DNA from: [Mycobacterium] zoologicum
GTDB taxonomy: Bacteria; Actinomycetota; Actinomycetes; Mycobacteriales; Mycobacteriaceae
Direction of reading: 5' to 3'
Assembly (NCBI RefSeq): GCF_020172665.1
Contig: NZ_CP083985.1
Coordinates: 279,846 to 343,845, forward strand
DNA: 64,000 bases
Shown here: piece after piece, positions 35,598 to 43,435 of the stretch
Layout: every line of letters begins with the position of its first letter
Position numbering within the stretch: the first letter of the stretch is position 1
Made by a program: the position numbers and the translations under genes
The notes under the pieces: generated by a model
Told to the model about the DNA's origin: nothing
The model's database searches: none
What the model saw: only the letters and a program-made list of their open reading frames with translations

Positions 35598-36524
35598 ATG
35601 GTGTCGACCACTACGTTGAGGTTTCTGGCCAAGGCCACCGATGTCGGCTATGGCGACCGGATCGACGGCGGGCACGTACTGGAGTGGGTGGACAAGGCCG
35701 GGTATGCGTGTGCCGCGCAGTGGAGCGGGCGCTACTGCGTCACCGCTTTCATCGGTGACATCCGGTTCACCAGACCGATCGCGGTCGGCGAACTCGTCGA
35801 GATCAACGCACGCGTCGCCCATACCGGCCGCAGCAGCATGCACCTGGTCATCACGGTGTCCGCCGGCGATCCACGTACCGGGGAGCTGGTCAGAACAGCG
35901 CAGTGCCTGGCGGTGTTCATCGCCGTCGACGACGACGGCAAGGCGGTCGGCGTGCCGGCCTTCACGGCGCAGACCGAGTCGGAGCAGCGGTTGCAACGAG
36001 CCGCTGCGCACCGCGCGGCCATGCGCGCCGAGATCGACGCCACCGTGGCCGCGCAGGAGTACGGCGACGACGGTCCGGCGCCGCGCGCGATCCTGCGATT
36101 CATGGCCGCCCCCACCGATGTCAACTGGGGTGGAAAAGTACACGGCGGCAAGGTGATGCGCTGGATCGACGAGACGGCGTTCTTGTGCGCCGCGCAGTGG
36201 ACCGGTGGGGATGTGGTCGCCTCGCGGATAGTCGGGATCCGGTTCTACCGGCCGATCGTGGTGGGCACCATGATCGAGGTCAGTGCCCGGTTGATCCACA
36301 CCTCGACCCGGCGGTTGTACATCAGCGTGCATGTTCGCTCGTCGGATGTGCGCACCGGTGCCGGTGAGCTCTCGGCCCACGCGATGGCGCTGTTCGCCGA
36401 GCTCGACGACGACGGTGGCGCGACGACCGTGCGGCAGTGGAGTCCGGTCACCGACGAGGACCGCCGGCTGGACCGGCACGCCCTGGATCTCGTCGAGATG
36501 CTGCAGCACGCCCCGACGAGGTAG
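35598..36524 (+). CDS. Double-hotdog acyl-CoA thioesterase
   Basis: A 308-residue protein with two hotdog domains of the ACOT/BFIT type. Each repeat has the same pattern: LRFLAKATDVGYGDRIDGGHVLEWVDKAGYACA in the first and LRFMAAPTDVNWGGKVHGGKVMRWIDETAF in the second, where N/D and H/G positions form the active site. It hydrolyses acyl-CoAs; chain length cannot be read. A strong AAGGGGGAG lies directly before ATG 35598, and GTG 35601 is an alternative with better spacing. It ends two bases from the convergent MarR gene. Not present here in M. tuberculosis. Confidence 0.87.
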   Translation: MVSTTTLRFLAKATDVGYGDRIDGGHVLEWVDKAGYACAAQWSGRYCVTAFIGDIRFTRPIAVGELVEINARVAHTGRSSMHLVITVSAGDPRTGELVRTAQCLAVFIAVDDDGKAVGVPAFTAQTESEQRLQRAAAHRAAMRAEIDATVAAQEYGDDGPAPRAILRFMAAPTDVNWGGKVHGGKVMRWIDETAFLCAAQWTGGDVVASRIVGIRFYRPIVVGTMIEVSARLIHTSTRRLYISVHVRSSDVRTGAGELSAHAMALFAELDDDGGATTVRQWSPVTDEDRRLDRHALDLVEMLQHAPTR

Positions 36525-36526
36525 GT

Positions 36527-36985
36527 CTACGCGTTGTTCAGCAGGTTGTCGCGGATCTGCGCGTAGGAGTGGGTGAACAGTTCCACCTCACGTGGGCTGA
36601 GCAGATCGAAGAGGTTGGTGCGCACCGCCCTCACGTGGCCGGGCGCCGCCTGCTGCAGCTTCTCCAGGCCCGCTTCGGTGAGCTCGGCGAACAGGCCCCG
36701 TTTGTCCTCGGCGCACGTGGCCTGGCGTACCCAGCCGGCCTCGTTCAGCCGTTTGACCGCGCGGGTCACCCCGCTGCGGGTCGTCACGGTGTGATCGGCC
36801 AACTCGTTCATCCGCATCCGCTGCTGCGGGGCCTCTGACAGCAGCACCAGGATCTCGAAGTCGGACATGTTGATGCCCGCGTCGGCGGCCAGGTGCCGGT
36901 CCAGGTCCCGCATCAGCAGTCGGGTGCTCTCCAGGTACAGCCGCCACATCCGCTGCTCGTCGTCGCTGAGCCAGTGCGTCGCCAT
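36527..36985 (-). CDS. MarR-family transcriptional regulator
   Basis: A 152-residue winged-helix regulator. The DNA-binding part is visible in MRMNELADHTVTTRSGVTRAVKRLNEAGWVRQATCAEDKRG, where the wing contains the conserved D-R-G. A cysteine in the wing (ATCAEDK) could be redox-active. Start ATG 36985 (MATHWLSDDEQ) was chosen because the longer frame runs antisense through the flavin-enzyme gene. It is divergent from a three-gene flavin/quinone operon, with palindromes in the intervening 139 bases, so it is very likely the local repressor. Confidence 0.9.
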   Translation of the reverse strand: MATHWLSDDEQRMWRLYLESTRLLMRDLDRHLAADAGINMSDFEILVLLSEAPQQRMRMNELADHTVTTRSGVTRAVKRLNEAGWVRQATCAEDKRGLFAELTEAGLEKLQQAAPGHVRAVRTNLFDLLSPREVELFTHSYAQIRDNLLNNA

Positions 36986-36996
36986 GCCCACAAATA

Positions 36997-37014
36997 TAGT
37001 TGATATTGCTACGG
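36997..37014. promoter_or_regulatory. Imperfect MarR operator near the marR start
   Basis: TAGTTG followed by six bases and CTACGG resembles the stronger site at 37072-37089 (TAGTTG-N6-CAACTA). It lies 11 bases before the marR ATG and could serve autoregulation. Confidence 0.35.
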
Positions 37015-37071
37015 TTATCCAGCCAAAATGCCCAGTATGAAGTTCAACAAGTGAAGGAATGAGCCGATAAG

Positions 37072-37089
37072 TAGTTGCGTTAACAACTA
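37072..37089. promoter_or_regulatory. MarR operator (TAGTTG-N6-CAACTA) at the flavin operon promoter
   Basis: Perfect 6-base inverted arms with a 6-base spacer that is itself AT-rich. A TACTGT -10 for the flavin operon begins six bases downstream (37095), so a bound regulator would cover the -35 region. Confidence 0.6.
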
Positions 37090-37124
37090 TCATGTACTGT
37101 AACGAGCAACCCAGGAGGACCGAC

Positions 37125-38237
37125 GTGACAGACACCGGCATGCAGTTCGGCATCTTCACCGTCGGTGATGTCACCGTCGACCCCACCACCGGCCGCGTGC
37201 CGACCGAGTCCGAGCGGATCAAGGCCACCGTGGCCATCGCCCGCAAGGCCGAGGAGGTCGGCCTGGACGTCTTCGCCACCGGCGAGCACCACAACCCGCC
37301 GTTCGTACCGTCGTCGCCGACGACGTTGTTGGGCTACATCGCGGCGCAGACCGAGCGGATCCAGCTGACCACCGCCACCACCTTGATCACCACCAACGAT
37401 CCGGTGAAGATCGCCGAGGACTTCAGTGTCCTGCAGCACCTCGCCGACGGCCGGGTGGACCTGATGCTGGGTCGCGGAAACACCGGCCCGGTGTATCCCT
37501 GGTTCGGCAAGGACATCCGGACGGCGCTGCCGTTGACAGTGGAGAACTACCAGTTGTTGCGCCGACTGTGGCGCGAGGACGTCGTCGACTGGAGTGGCCA
37601 GTACCGAACCCCGTTGCAGGGATTCACTCTGGCGCCGCGCCCGCTGGACGGCGTGCCCCCGTTCGTCTGGCATGGCTCGATCCGCAGTCCCGAGATCGCC
37701 GAATTGGCGGCGCATTACGGTGACGGGTTCTTCGCCAATCACATCTTCTGGCCGGCGTCGCACACCAAGACGATGGTGCAGCTCTACCGGCAGCGCTTCG
37801 AGCACTACGGGCACGGCGGCGCGGACCAGGCGATCGTCGGGTTGGGCGGCCAGGTGTTCATGCGGCCCAACAGTCAGGACGCGGTCAACGAGTTCCGGCC
37901 GTACTTCGACAACGCCCCGGTCTACGGCCACGGTGCGAGCCTGGAGGAGTTCAGCACCCAGACCCCGCTGACGGTGGGCTCGCCGCAGCAGGTGATCGAC
38001 AAGACCCTGGGTTTCCGGGACTACGCCGGCGACTACCAGCGCCAGCTGTTCCTCATCGACCACGCCGGTCTGCCGCTCAAGACCGTGCTCGAACAGCTCG
38101 ACCTGCTCGGTGAGCACGTCGTTCCGGTGCTGCGCAAGGAGTTCGCCATCGGCCGGCCCGCGCACGTGCCGGGTGCCCCGACGCACGCCGCACTGGTCGA
38201 CGCCGCGCAGCAGCCCGAGATCCAGGAGGCGTCATGA
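37125..38237 (+). CDS. LLM-class (luciferase-like) flavin-dependent oxidoreductase
   Basis: Bacterial-luciferase-like TIM-barrel monooxygenase of 370 residues using reduced FMN. Recognisable parts are MQFGIFTVGD at the first strand, FATGEHHNPPF at the second, TLITTNDPVKIAEDFSVLQHLADGRVDLMLGRGN across strands 3-4, and WHGSIRSPEIAELAAHYGDGFF later. GTG 37125 is preceded by AGGAGG at seven bases. It overlaps the FMN reductase gene by ATGA, an arrangement typical of two-component flavin monooxygenases in which the reductase supplies FMNH2. The substrate is unknown. Confidence 0.9.
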   Translation: MTDTGMQFGIFTVGDVTVDPTTGRVPTESERIKATVAIARKAEEVGLDVFATGEHHNPPFVPSSPTTLLGYIAAQTERIQLTTATTLITTNDPVKIAEDFSVLQHLADGRVDLMLGRGNTGPVYPWFGKDIRTALPLTVENYQLLRRLWREDVVDWSGQYRTPLQGFTLAPRPLDGVPPFVWHGSIRSPEIAELAAHYGDGFFANHIFWPASHTKTMVQLYRQRFEHYGHGGADQAIVGLGGQVFMRPNSQDAVNEFRPYFDNAPVYGHGASLEEFSTQTPLTVGSPQQVIDKTLGFRDYAGDYQRQLFLIDHAGLPLKTVLEQLDLLGEHVVPVLRKEFAIGRPAHVPGAPTHAALVDAAQQPEIQEAS

Positions 38238-38779
38238 AGTTGATCGTGATCAGCGGCGGACTGCGTGAGCCGTCGTCCACCCGGCTGCTGGCCGATCGGC
38301 TCGGAGCGGCAGTACGCGCCGAGCTGGCCTCGGGTGACATCGAGCCCGACATCGAGGTGATCGAGCTCCGCCAGCTCGCCCGGGCGATCACCGACGCCAT
38401 GCTGGCGGGGTTCGCCTCGCCCGAGCTGGAGGAGGTGTTCGACGCGATCGCCGGCTGCGACGGAGTGATCGCGGTGACGCCGACGTTCAACGCGACCTTC
38501 AGCGGTCTGTTCAAGTCGTTCTTCGACGTGTTGCCCGAGCAGACCCTGGAGGGCACGCCGGTGTTGATCGCGGCGACCGGCGGTACCGAGCGTCACTCAC
38601 TGGTGCTCGACCACGCCCTGCGTCCGATGTTCTGCTATCTGCACGCGCTGGTGTCGCCGACAGGGGTGTTCGCTGCCACTTCGGACTTCGGCGCGCAGGG
38701 CCTGTCCGATCGGATCACCAGGGCGGCCAAGGATTTCTGCGGTGTTTTGCAACGCCTGCTCGCGGGCGCCCGACAATAA
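38234..38779 (+). CDS. NADPH-dependent FMN reductase
   Basis: Flavodoxin-fold reductase of 181 residues (CE1759 type). The phosphate-binding loop of FMN is ISGGLREPSSTRLLADRL at the N-terminus; TPTFNATFSGLFKSFFDVL is the conserved dimer/flavin segment and ATGGTERHSL the third flavin loop. It very probably provides reduced FMN to the LLM monooxygenase with which it overlaps by four bases. The WrbA-type gene follows after six bases. Confidence 0.9.
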   Translation: MKLIVISGGLREPSSTRLLADRLGAAVRAELASGDIEPDIEVIELRQLARAITDAMLAGFASPELEEVFDAIAGCDGVIAVTPTFNATFSGLFKSFFDVLPEQTLEGTPVLIAATGGTERHSLVLDHALRPMFCYLHALVSPTGVFAATSDFGAQGLSDRITRAAKDFCGVLQRLLAGARQ

Positions 38780-38785
38780 GGAGAG

Positions 38786-39391
38786 ATGGCAATGACGAAA
38801 TTGGCGGTTATCTACTACTCGGCGACCGGGCATGGCACCGCGATGGCGCAGCGGGTGGCCCGAGCCGGCGAAGCTGCGGGCGCCGAGGTTCGCCTGCGCC
38901 ACATCGCCGAGACCCGCGATCCGGCGACGTTCGCCGACAACCCGGCGTGGACCGCCAACTTCGAGGCGACCAGGGCGCTGCCCGAGGCTACCGGAGACGA
39001 CATCGTCTGGGCGGATGCCGTCGTATTCGGCACCCCCACCCGATTTGGTTCTCCCTCAGCACAATTCCGCAGCTTCCTCGACGGCCTGGGCGGGCTGTGG
39101 GCGCAGGGCGCCCTCGCCGACAAGGTCTATGCCGGCTTCACCTCCAGCCAGACCGCTCACGGTGGGCAGGAGGCAACCCTGCTGAATCTCTATGTCTCCC
39201 TGATGCACTTCGGCGGCATCCTGGTCCCGCCGGGCTACACCGACCCGATCAAATTCGCCGACGGCAACCCGTACGGCGTCGGACACATCACCGGTCCGGA
39301 CAACCGCAACGAGCTCGGCGAGGCCACCCTGGCGGCGCTGGATCACCTGGCCACCCGGGTGGTGGGGGTTGCGGGCAGGCTCGCCGGATAG
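38786..39391 (+). CDS. WrbA-type NAD(P)H:quinone oxidoreductase
   Basis: Flavodoxin-like quinone reductase of 201 residues. It has the FMN loop YYSATGHGTAMA, the WrbA signatures VFGTPTRFGSPSAQFRSFLDGLGGLW and TSSQTAHGGQEATLLNLY, and the C-terminal FGGILVPPGY. Two-electron reduction of quinones prevents redox cycling. AAGGAGAG lies before the ATG. As third gene of the MarR-controlled cassette it suggests that the substrate or product of the monooxygenase is a quinone or another redox-active aromatic. Confidence 0.92.
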   Translation: MAMTKLAVIYYSATGHGTAMAQRVARAGEAAGAEVRLRHIAETRDPATFADNPAWTANFEATRALPEATGDDIVWADAVVFGTPTRFGSPSAQFRSFLDGLGGLWAQGALADKVYAGFTSSQTAHGGQEATLLNLYVSLMHFGGILVPPGYTDPIKFADGNPYGVGHITGPDNRNELGEATLAALDHLATRVVGVAGRLAG

Positions 39392-39431
39392 CGGGCCGGG
39401 GTCTTGATATGTGACTGACCTCACACTAGGG

Positions 39432-39444
39432 TGACCAGTGGTCA
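39432..39444. promoter_or_regulatory. Palindromic operator before the Rv0232-like TetR gene
   Basis: TGACCAGTGGTCA is a perfect palindrome with one central base. It lies 18 bases before the ATG of the TetR gene that forms an operon with R2lox, and suggests autoregulation. Confidence 0.6.
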
Positions 39445-39462
39445 TTCCAGTGAGGTGGTCCG

Positions 39463-40146
39463 ATGCCGACGGTGACGTGGGGACGGGTCGACCCGGCGCG
39501 CCGGGCCGCCGTGCTGGAGGCCGCCGAGGTGGAGTTCAGCACGCACGGCTACTCGCACGGCAGCCTGAACACCATCGCGCGGCGCGCCAAGGTCGCCAAA
39601 GGCAGCCTGTTCCAGTACTTCGCCGACAAGGCCGACCTGTACGCGTTCGTCGCCGACAACTCCGCTTCGCGGGTGCGCACCCACATGGAGCGTCAGATCG
39701 CCGAACTCGACTCCGGCAGGCCGTTTTTCGAGTTCCTCACCGACATACTCGACGTGTGGGTGGCCTACTTCGCCGATCACCCGCGGGAACGTGCCCTGCA
39801 CGCGGCGGCCAGCATGGAAGTCGACACCGACGCCCGGATCAGCGTGCGCACCGTCATGCACCGGCACTACCTGGACGTGCTGCGCCCCCTGGTGGATGGC
39901 GCCGTGACGCGCGGCGACCTGCGTGCGGACGCCGACACCGGCGCACTGCTGTCGCTGTTGCTGCTGATCCTCCCGCACCTGGCGCTCGCGCCGTATCTGC
40001 GCGGCATCGACCCGATCCTCGGCCTCGATGAACCGACCCCGGAACAACCGGTCCTGGCGGTACGCCGACTGGTCGCCGTGTTGACCGCGGCATTCGGTGG
40101 CGAAGCCACTCGCCTCCGACACCCATCGAAGGAGGCAATCACATGA
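39463..40146 (+). CDS. TetR-family regulator (Rv0232-like)
   Basis: A 227-residue TetR protein. The DNA-binding region is [20 protein letters not shown] then [25 protein letters not shown]. The ligand domain is helical, with a Leu-rich helix [19 protein letters not shown] 39463 has GAGGTGG upstream. It overlaps the R2lox start by ATGA, so the regulator and R2lox are one operon, as Rv0232-Rv0233. fadE4, which precedes this pair in M. tuberculosis, is absent and the MarR/flavin cassette occupies the space. Confidence 0.92.
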   Translation: MPTVTWGRVDPARRAAVLEAAEVEFSTHGYSHGSLNTIARRAKVAKGSLFQYFADKADLYAFVADNSASRVRTHMERQIAELDSGRPFFEFLTDILDVWVAYFADHPRERALHAAASMEVDTDARISVRTVMHRHYLDVLRPLVDGAVTRGDLRADADTGALLSLLLLILPHLALAPYLRGIDPILGLDEPTPEQPVLAVRRLVAVLTAAFGGEATRLRHPSKEAIT

Positions 40147-41087
40147 CGCGCACGCACTTCGACTCGCTGGCCGCTGGCGGCCTGAACTGGGACAGCCTGC
40201 CGCTCAAGCTGTTCGCCGGCGGCAACGCGAAGTTCTGGAATCCCGCCGACATCGACTTCTCCCGCGACCGGGCGGACTGGGAGGCGTTGACCGACCGGGA
40301 ACGCGACTACGCCACCCGGTTGTGCGCGCAGTTCATCGCCGGCGAGGAGTCGGTGACCCAGGACATCCAGCCGTTCATGGCGGCGATGCGCGCCGAAGGG
40401 CGTCTGGGCGACGAGATGTATCTGACCCAGTTCGCCTTCGAGGAGGCCAAACACACCCAGGTGTTCCGGATGTGGCTCGACGCCGTCGGCATGACCGAGC
40501 AGTTGGACGGCTACCTCGAGGCACTTCCGACGTATCTGCAGATATTCAACGAGGAGCTGCCGGAGTCGCTGCACACCCTGGCCGGCGATCCGTCACCGGC
40601 GGCACAGGTTCGGGCGTCGGTCACCTACAACCACTTCGTCGAGGGCACGCTGGCGCTGACCGGCTACTACGCCTGGCACAAGATCTGCGTGCAGCGCGGC
40701 ATCCTGCCCGGCATGCAGGCGCTGATCTCCCACATCGCCGACGACGAGCGCCGGCACATGGCCTGGGGCACCTTCACCTGCCGCCGGCACGTCGCCGCCG
40801 ACGACGCCAACTGGACGGTGTTCGAGGGCCGGATGAACGAACTCCTGCCGATGCTGGCGAGCTTCACCGCGGAGGGGTACGCGATCTACGGTGACGACAT
40901 CCCGTTCGGCCTGTCCAGCGAAGAGCTGCTGAACTACGGCATGGACAAGGGGACGCGGCGGTTCGGCACGATCAGCAGCGCCCGCGGCCGCCCGGTCGGT
41001 GAGATCGACCTGGACTACAGCCCGGTGCAGTTGGAGGACACCTTCGCCGACGAGGACCGTCAGCTGCTGGTCGCCGCGTCCGCCTGA
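40143..41087 (+). CDS. R2-like ligand-binding oxidase (R2lox)
   Basis: Ferritin-fold protein with a heterodinuclear Mn/Fe cofactor, related to ribonucleotide reductase R2 but not functioning in nucleotide reduction. At 314 residues it matches Rv0233. Every key residue is at the published number: ligands E68, E101, H104, E167, E202 and H205, plus V71 and Y162, which form the valine-tyrosine ether crosslink. It binds a long-chain fatty-acid-like ligand and performs two-electron oxidation; the physiological substrate is unknown. Old annotations as nrdB are misleading. It is translated with the TetR gene and ends two bases from gabD1. Confidence 0.95.
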   Translation: MTRTHFDSLAAGGLNWDSLPLKLFAGGNAKFWNPADIDFSRDRADWEALTDRERDYATRLCAQFIAGEESVTQDIQPFMAAMRAEGRLGDEMYLTQFAFEEAKHTQVFRMWLDAVGMTEQLDGYLEALPTYLQIFNEELPESLHTLAGDPSPAAQVRASVTYNHFVEGTLALTGYYAWHKICVQRGILPGMQALISHIADDERRHMAWGTFTCRRHVAADDANWTVFEGRMNELLPMLASFTAEGYAIYGDDIPFGLSSEELLNYGMDKGTRRFGTISSARGRPVGEIDLDYSPVQLEDTFADEDRQLLVAASA

Positions 41088-41089
41088 GG

Positions 41090-42466
41090 TCAGGCCACCC
41101 ACACCGTCTTGAGGTTGCAGAACTCGCGCATCCCGTGGCCGGACAGCTCCCGGCCGTACCCGGAGCGCTTGATCCCGCCGAACGGCAACTCCGGGTAGGA
41201 GACCGTCATCCCGTTGATGAAGACCTGGCCCGCCTCGATCTCATCGGCGAACCGGCTGATCTCGGCCTGATCGCGGGTCCAGGCGTTGGAACCCAACCCG
41301 AACGGGCTGGCGTTGGCGATCTCGATCGCCTCGTCGATGTCGGCGGCGCGGTACACCGATGCGACCGGGCCGAACACCTCCTCGGTGAACAGGGCCATGT
41401 CGCGGGTGATGTCGGTGATCACCGTCGGCGGGTAGTACCAGCCCGGGCGTTCGATTCGCTTGCCGCCGCAGCGGATCGTCGCGCCGGCGGCGACGGCGAC
41501 GTCCACCTGTTCGGCCACCTCGTCGCGGCCCTGCTCGGTGGCCAACGGCCCGACGTCGGTGTTCGGGTCGGTCGGATCGCCGACCCGCAGCGCCGACATC
41601 AGTGCGGTGAACTCGCTGACGAACTGGTCGTAGACATCGGTGTGCACGATGAATCGCTTTGCTGCGATGCATGATTGACCGTTGTTCTGGACCCGGGCGG
41701 TGACCGCGGTGCGCACTGCGCCCGCCAGGTCGGCCGACGGCATCACGATGAACGGGTCGCTGCCGCCCAATTCCAGGACGGTGTGCTTGACTTCGTCCCC
41801 GGCGATCGCCGCCACCGACCGACCGGCCGGCTCGCTGCCGGTCAGAGTGGCCGCAGCCACCCGCGGGTCACGCAGTATGCGTTCGACCGCCCCGGAGCCG
41901 ATCAGCAGCGTCTGGAAGCAGCCTTCCGGAAAACCGCCGCGGGACAGCACATCCGCGAGATACAGCGCGGTCTGAGGCACATTGGAGGCGTGCTTGAGCA
42001 GGCCGACGTTGCCGGCCATCAGCGCCGGGGCGGCGAAACGCACCGCCTGCCACAGCGGGAAGTTCCACGGCATCACCGCCAGCACGATCCCGATCGGCTG
42101 CCAGCGCGCGAACGCCTTCGAGGCATTGACCGCCGCGGGGTCGGCGGGCTCGTCGGCGAGCAGTTCTTCGGCGTGGTCGGCGTAGAACCGAAAGCCCTTG
42201 ACGCATTTGAGTGCTTCGGCCTTGGCAGAGGCCAGGGTCTTGCCCATCTCCAGCGTCATGAGTGCGGCGACCGCGTCGGCTTCGGCCTCCAGCAGGTCGG
42301 CGGTGGCGTGCATCCACCGGGCCCGCTGCGCGAAATCGGTGCGCCGGTAGTCGGCGAAGCGGGCGGCCGCGAGGGTGATCGCCGCATCGACCTGCGCGTC
42401 GGTGGCCGCGGCGAAGGTCTTCACCGTCTCACCGGTGGCGGGGTTGGTGGTGGCTATGGCGGGCAC
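41090..42466 (-). CDS. gabD1: Succinate-semialdehyde dehydrogenase GabD1
   Basis: NADP-dependent aldehyde dehydrogenase of 458 residues that oxidises succinic semialdehyde to succinate, part of the alternative TCA route in mycobacteria. Catalytic E232 (LELGGSDPF) and C266 (NNGQSCIAAKRF) are present, as are the NADP pocket PWNFPLWQ and the C-terminal PFGGIKRSGYGRELSGHGMREF. Start GTG 42466 with TAGGAGG upstream. Corresponds to Rv0234c. Convergent with R2lox (2-base gap). Confidence 0.93.
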   Translation of the reverse strand: MPAIATTNPATGETVKTFAAATDAQVDAAITLAAARFADYRRTDFAQRARWMHATADLLEAEADAVAALMTLEMGKTLASAKAEALKCVKGFRFYADHAEELLADEPADPAAVNASKAFARWQPIGIVLAVMPWNFPLWQAVRFAAPALMAGNVGLLKHASNVPQTALYLADVLSRGGFPEGCFQTLLIGSGAVERILRDPRVAAATLTGSEPAGRSVAAIAGDEVKHTVLELGGSDPFIVMPSADLAGAVRTAVTARVQNNGQSCIAAKRFIVHTDVYDQFVSEFTALMSALRVGDPTDPNTDVGPLATEQGRDEVAEQVDVAVAAGATIRCGGKRIERPGWYYPPTVITDITRDMALFTEEVFGPVASVYRAADIDEAIEIANASPFGLGSNAWTRDQAEISRFADEIEAGQVFINGMTVSYPELPFGGIKRSGYGRELSGHGMREFCNLKTVWVA

Positions 42467-42577
42467 GCGGGCCTCCTAGGGGCGCTGTGATGTGGTGGTG
42501 GGTAACCACCCTGCCACTTTCGAACCGCGTAGGCTCGCCACGAGCGAGCATCAGCACGTCGATACGGGAGTCACCGG

Positions 42578-43435
42578 ATGCGTTTCAACCCCCCGCCCAA
42601 CTGGCCGCCCGCGCCGCCCGGATGGGTGCCGGACGCCGGATGGGCGCCGGACCCCTCCTGGCCGCCGCCGCCGCCCGGGTGGCCGCTATGGGTGGACGAG
42701 CCCCGGTCCAACAAGACGCTGTGGCTGTCGCTGGCCGCCGCCGCGGCGGTGGTGGTGCTGGTCGCCGGAGTGGTGCTGGGTGTGGGCGGCCGGTTCTCGC
42801 GCGAGGACAAGCCGTCGCGCAAACCCGACATCACCGCGTTGACCTCGGAGATGCTGGTCGACCGGGCCTCGTTCCCCGACCCGTCCGGCGGCAAATGGAT
42901 CAGTGGGGTGGACAGCGCCGGTGACACCCCGTCGGAGATGCCGAACCTGACGGTCGACCCGCCGGAGTGCGCCGACCTGTACTCCAATCCCTCCTCGGCC
43001 CGGCAGACCGCGACGGCGACCTTGGCCAAGCTGCAACCCGGTGGCCTGCACTCGATGCGGGTGCGGCTGGCGCTTACCTCCGAGCACCCCAACCTCAAGA
43101 AGCTGCTGGACACCTGCCAGTCGTTCAAGCAGACCTTCGAGGCGGGCGGGCGAACCGTCACCACCGACATCGCGCTGACGCCATTGGAGGCTCCCGACGT
43201 GCCGCCGTGGGCGGTCGCGACCGTGATCACCAGTTCCAGCAAGGCCGCCATCCGGCTGCCGATCTCGATCACGGCGTCCACCATCTCCGGCTTCTACCGG
43301 GGGGTGCTGGTGGTCGCGACCAGCAACGACATCGGCCTGCGAATGGGCAAGGACGGCGAGGACGACGCCGCGCACGCCGACGAACTGGTGAAGCTGTTCA
43401 ACACCCAGATCGAGAGGCTGGAGGCCGCGCAATAG
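42578..43435 (+). CDS. Membrane protein with Pro/Trp-rich cytoplasmic tail and exported domain
   Basis: A 285-residue protein. The first 45 residues are cytoplasmic and repeat a PPxW/DPSW pattern (residues 5-40). A membrane helix follows (48-70), then an exported domain of about 215 residues with two cysteines (in PPECADLY and DTCQSF) that can form a disulfide. It resembles the sensor-type extracellular domains of mycobacterial lipoproteins and PknH; that relation is tentative. Nothing like it stands at this spot in M. tuberculosis, where Rv0235c lies between gabD1 and aftD. Its last 38 bases overlap aftD on the other strand. Confidence 0.75.
   Translation: MRFNPPPNWPPAPPGWVPDAGWAPDPSWPPPPPGWPLWVDEPRSNKTLWLSLAAAAAVVVLVAGVVLGVGGRFSREDKPSRKPDITALTSEMLVDRASFPDPSGGKWISGVDSAGDTPSEMPNLTVDPPECADLYSNPSSARQTATATLAKLQPGGLHSMRVRLALTSEHPNLKKLLDTCQSFKQTFEAGGRTVTTDIALTPLEAPDVPPWAVATVITSSSKAAIRLPISITASTISGFYRGVLVVATSNDIGLRMGKDGEDDAAHADELVKLFNTQIERLEAAQ

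Noticed and set aside
39438..40031. Alternative frame starting GTG 39438
   Set aside because: It overlaps the well-supported TetR gene in another frame and has low-complexity Arg/Pro/Gly content.
42497..42510. GGTGG-GTAA-CCACC hairpin before the Pro/Trp-rich membrane protein
   Set aside because: Short stem close to the gabD1 start with no clear promoter relation; it may be a coincidence in GC-rich DNA.
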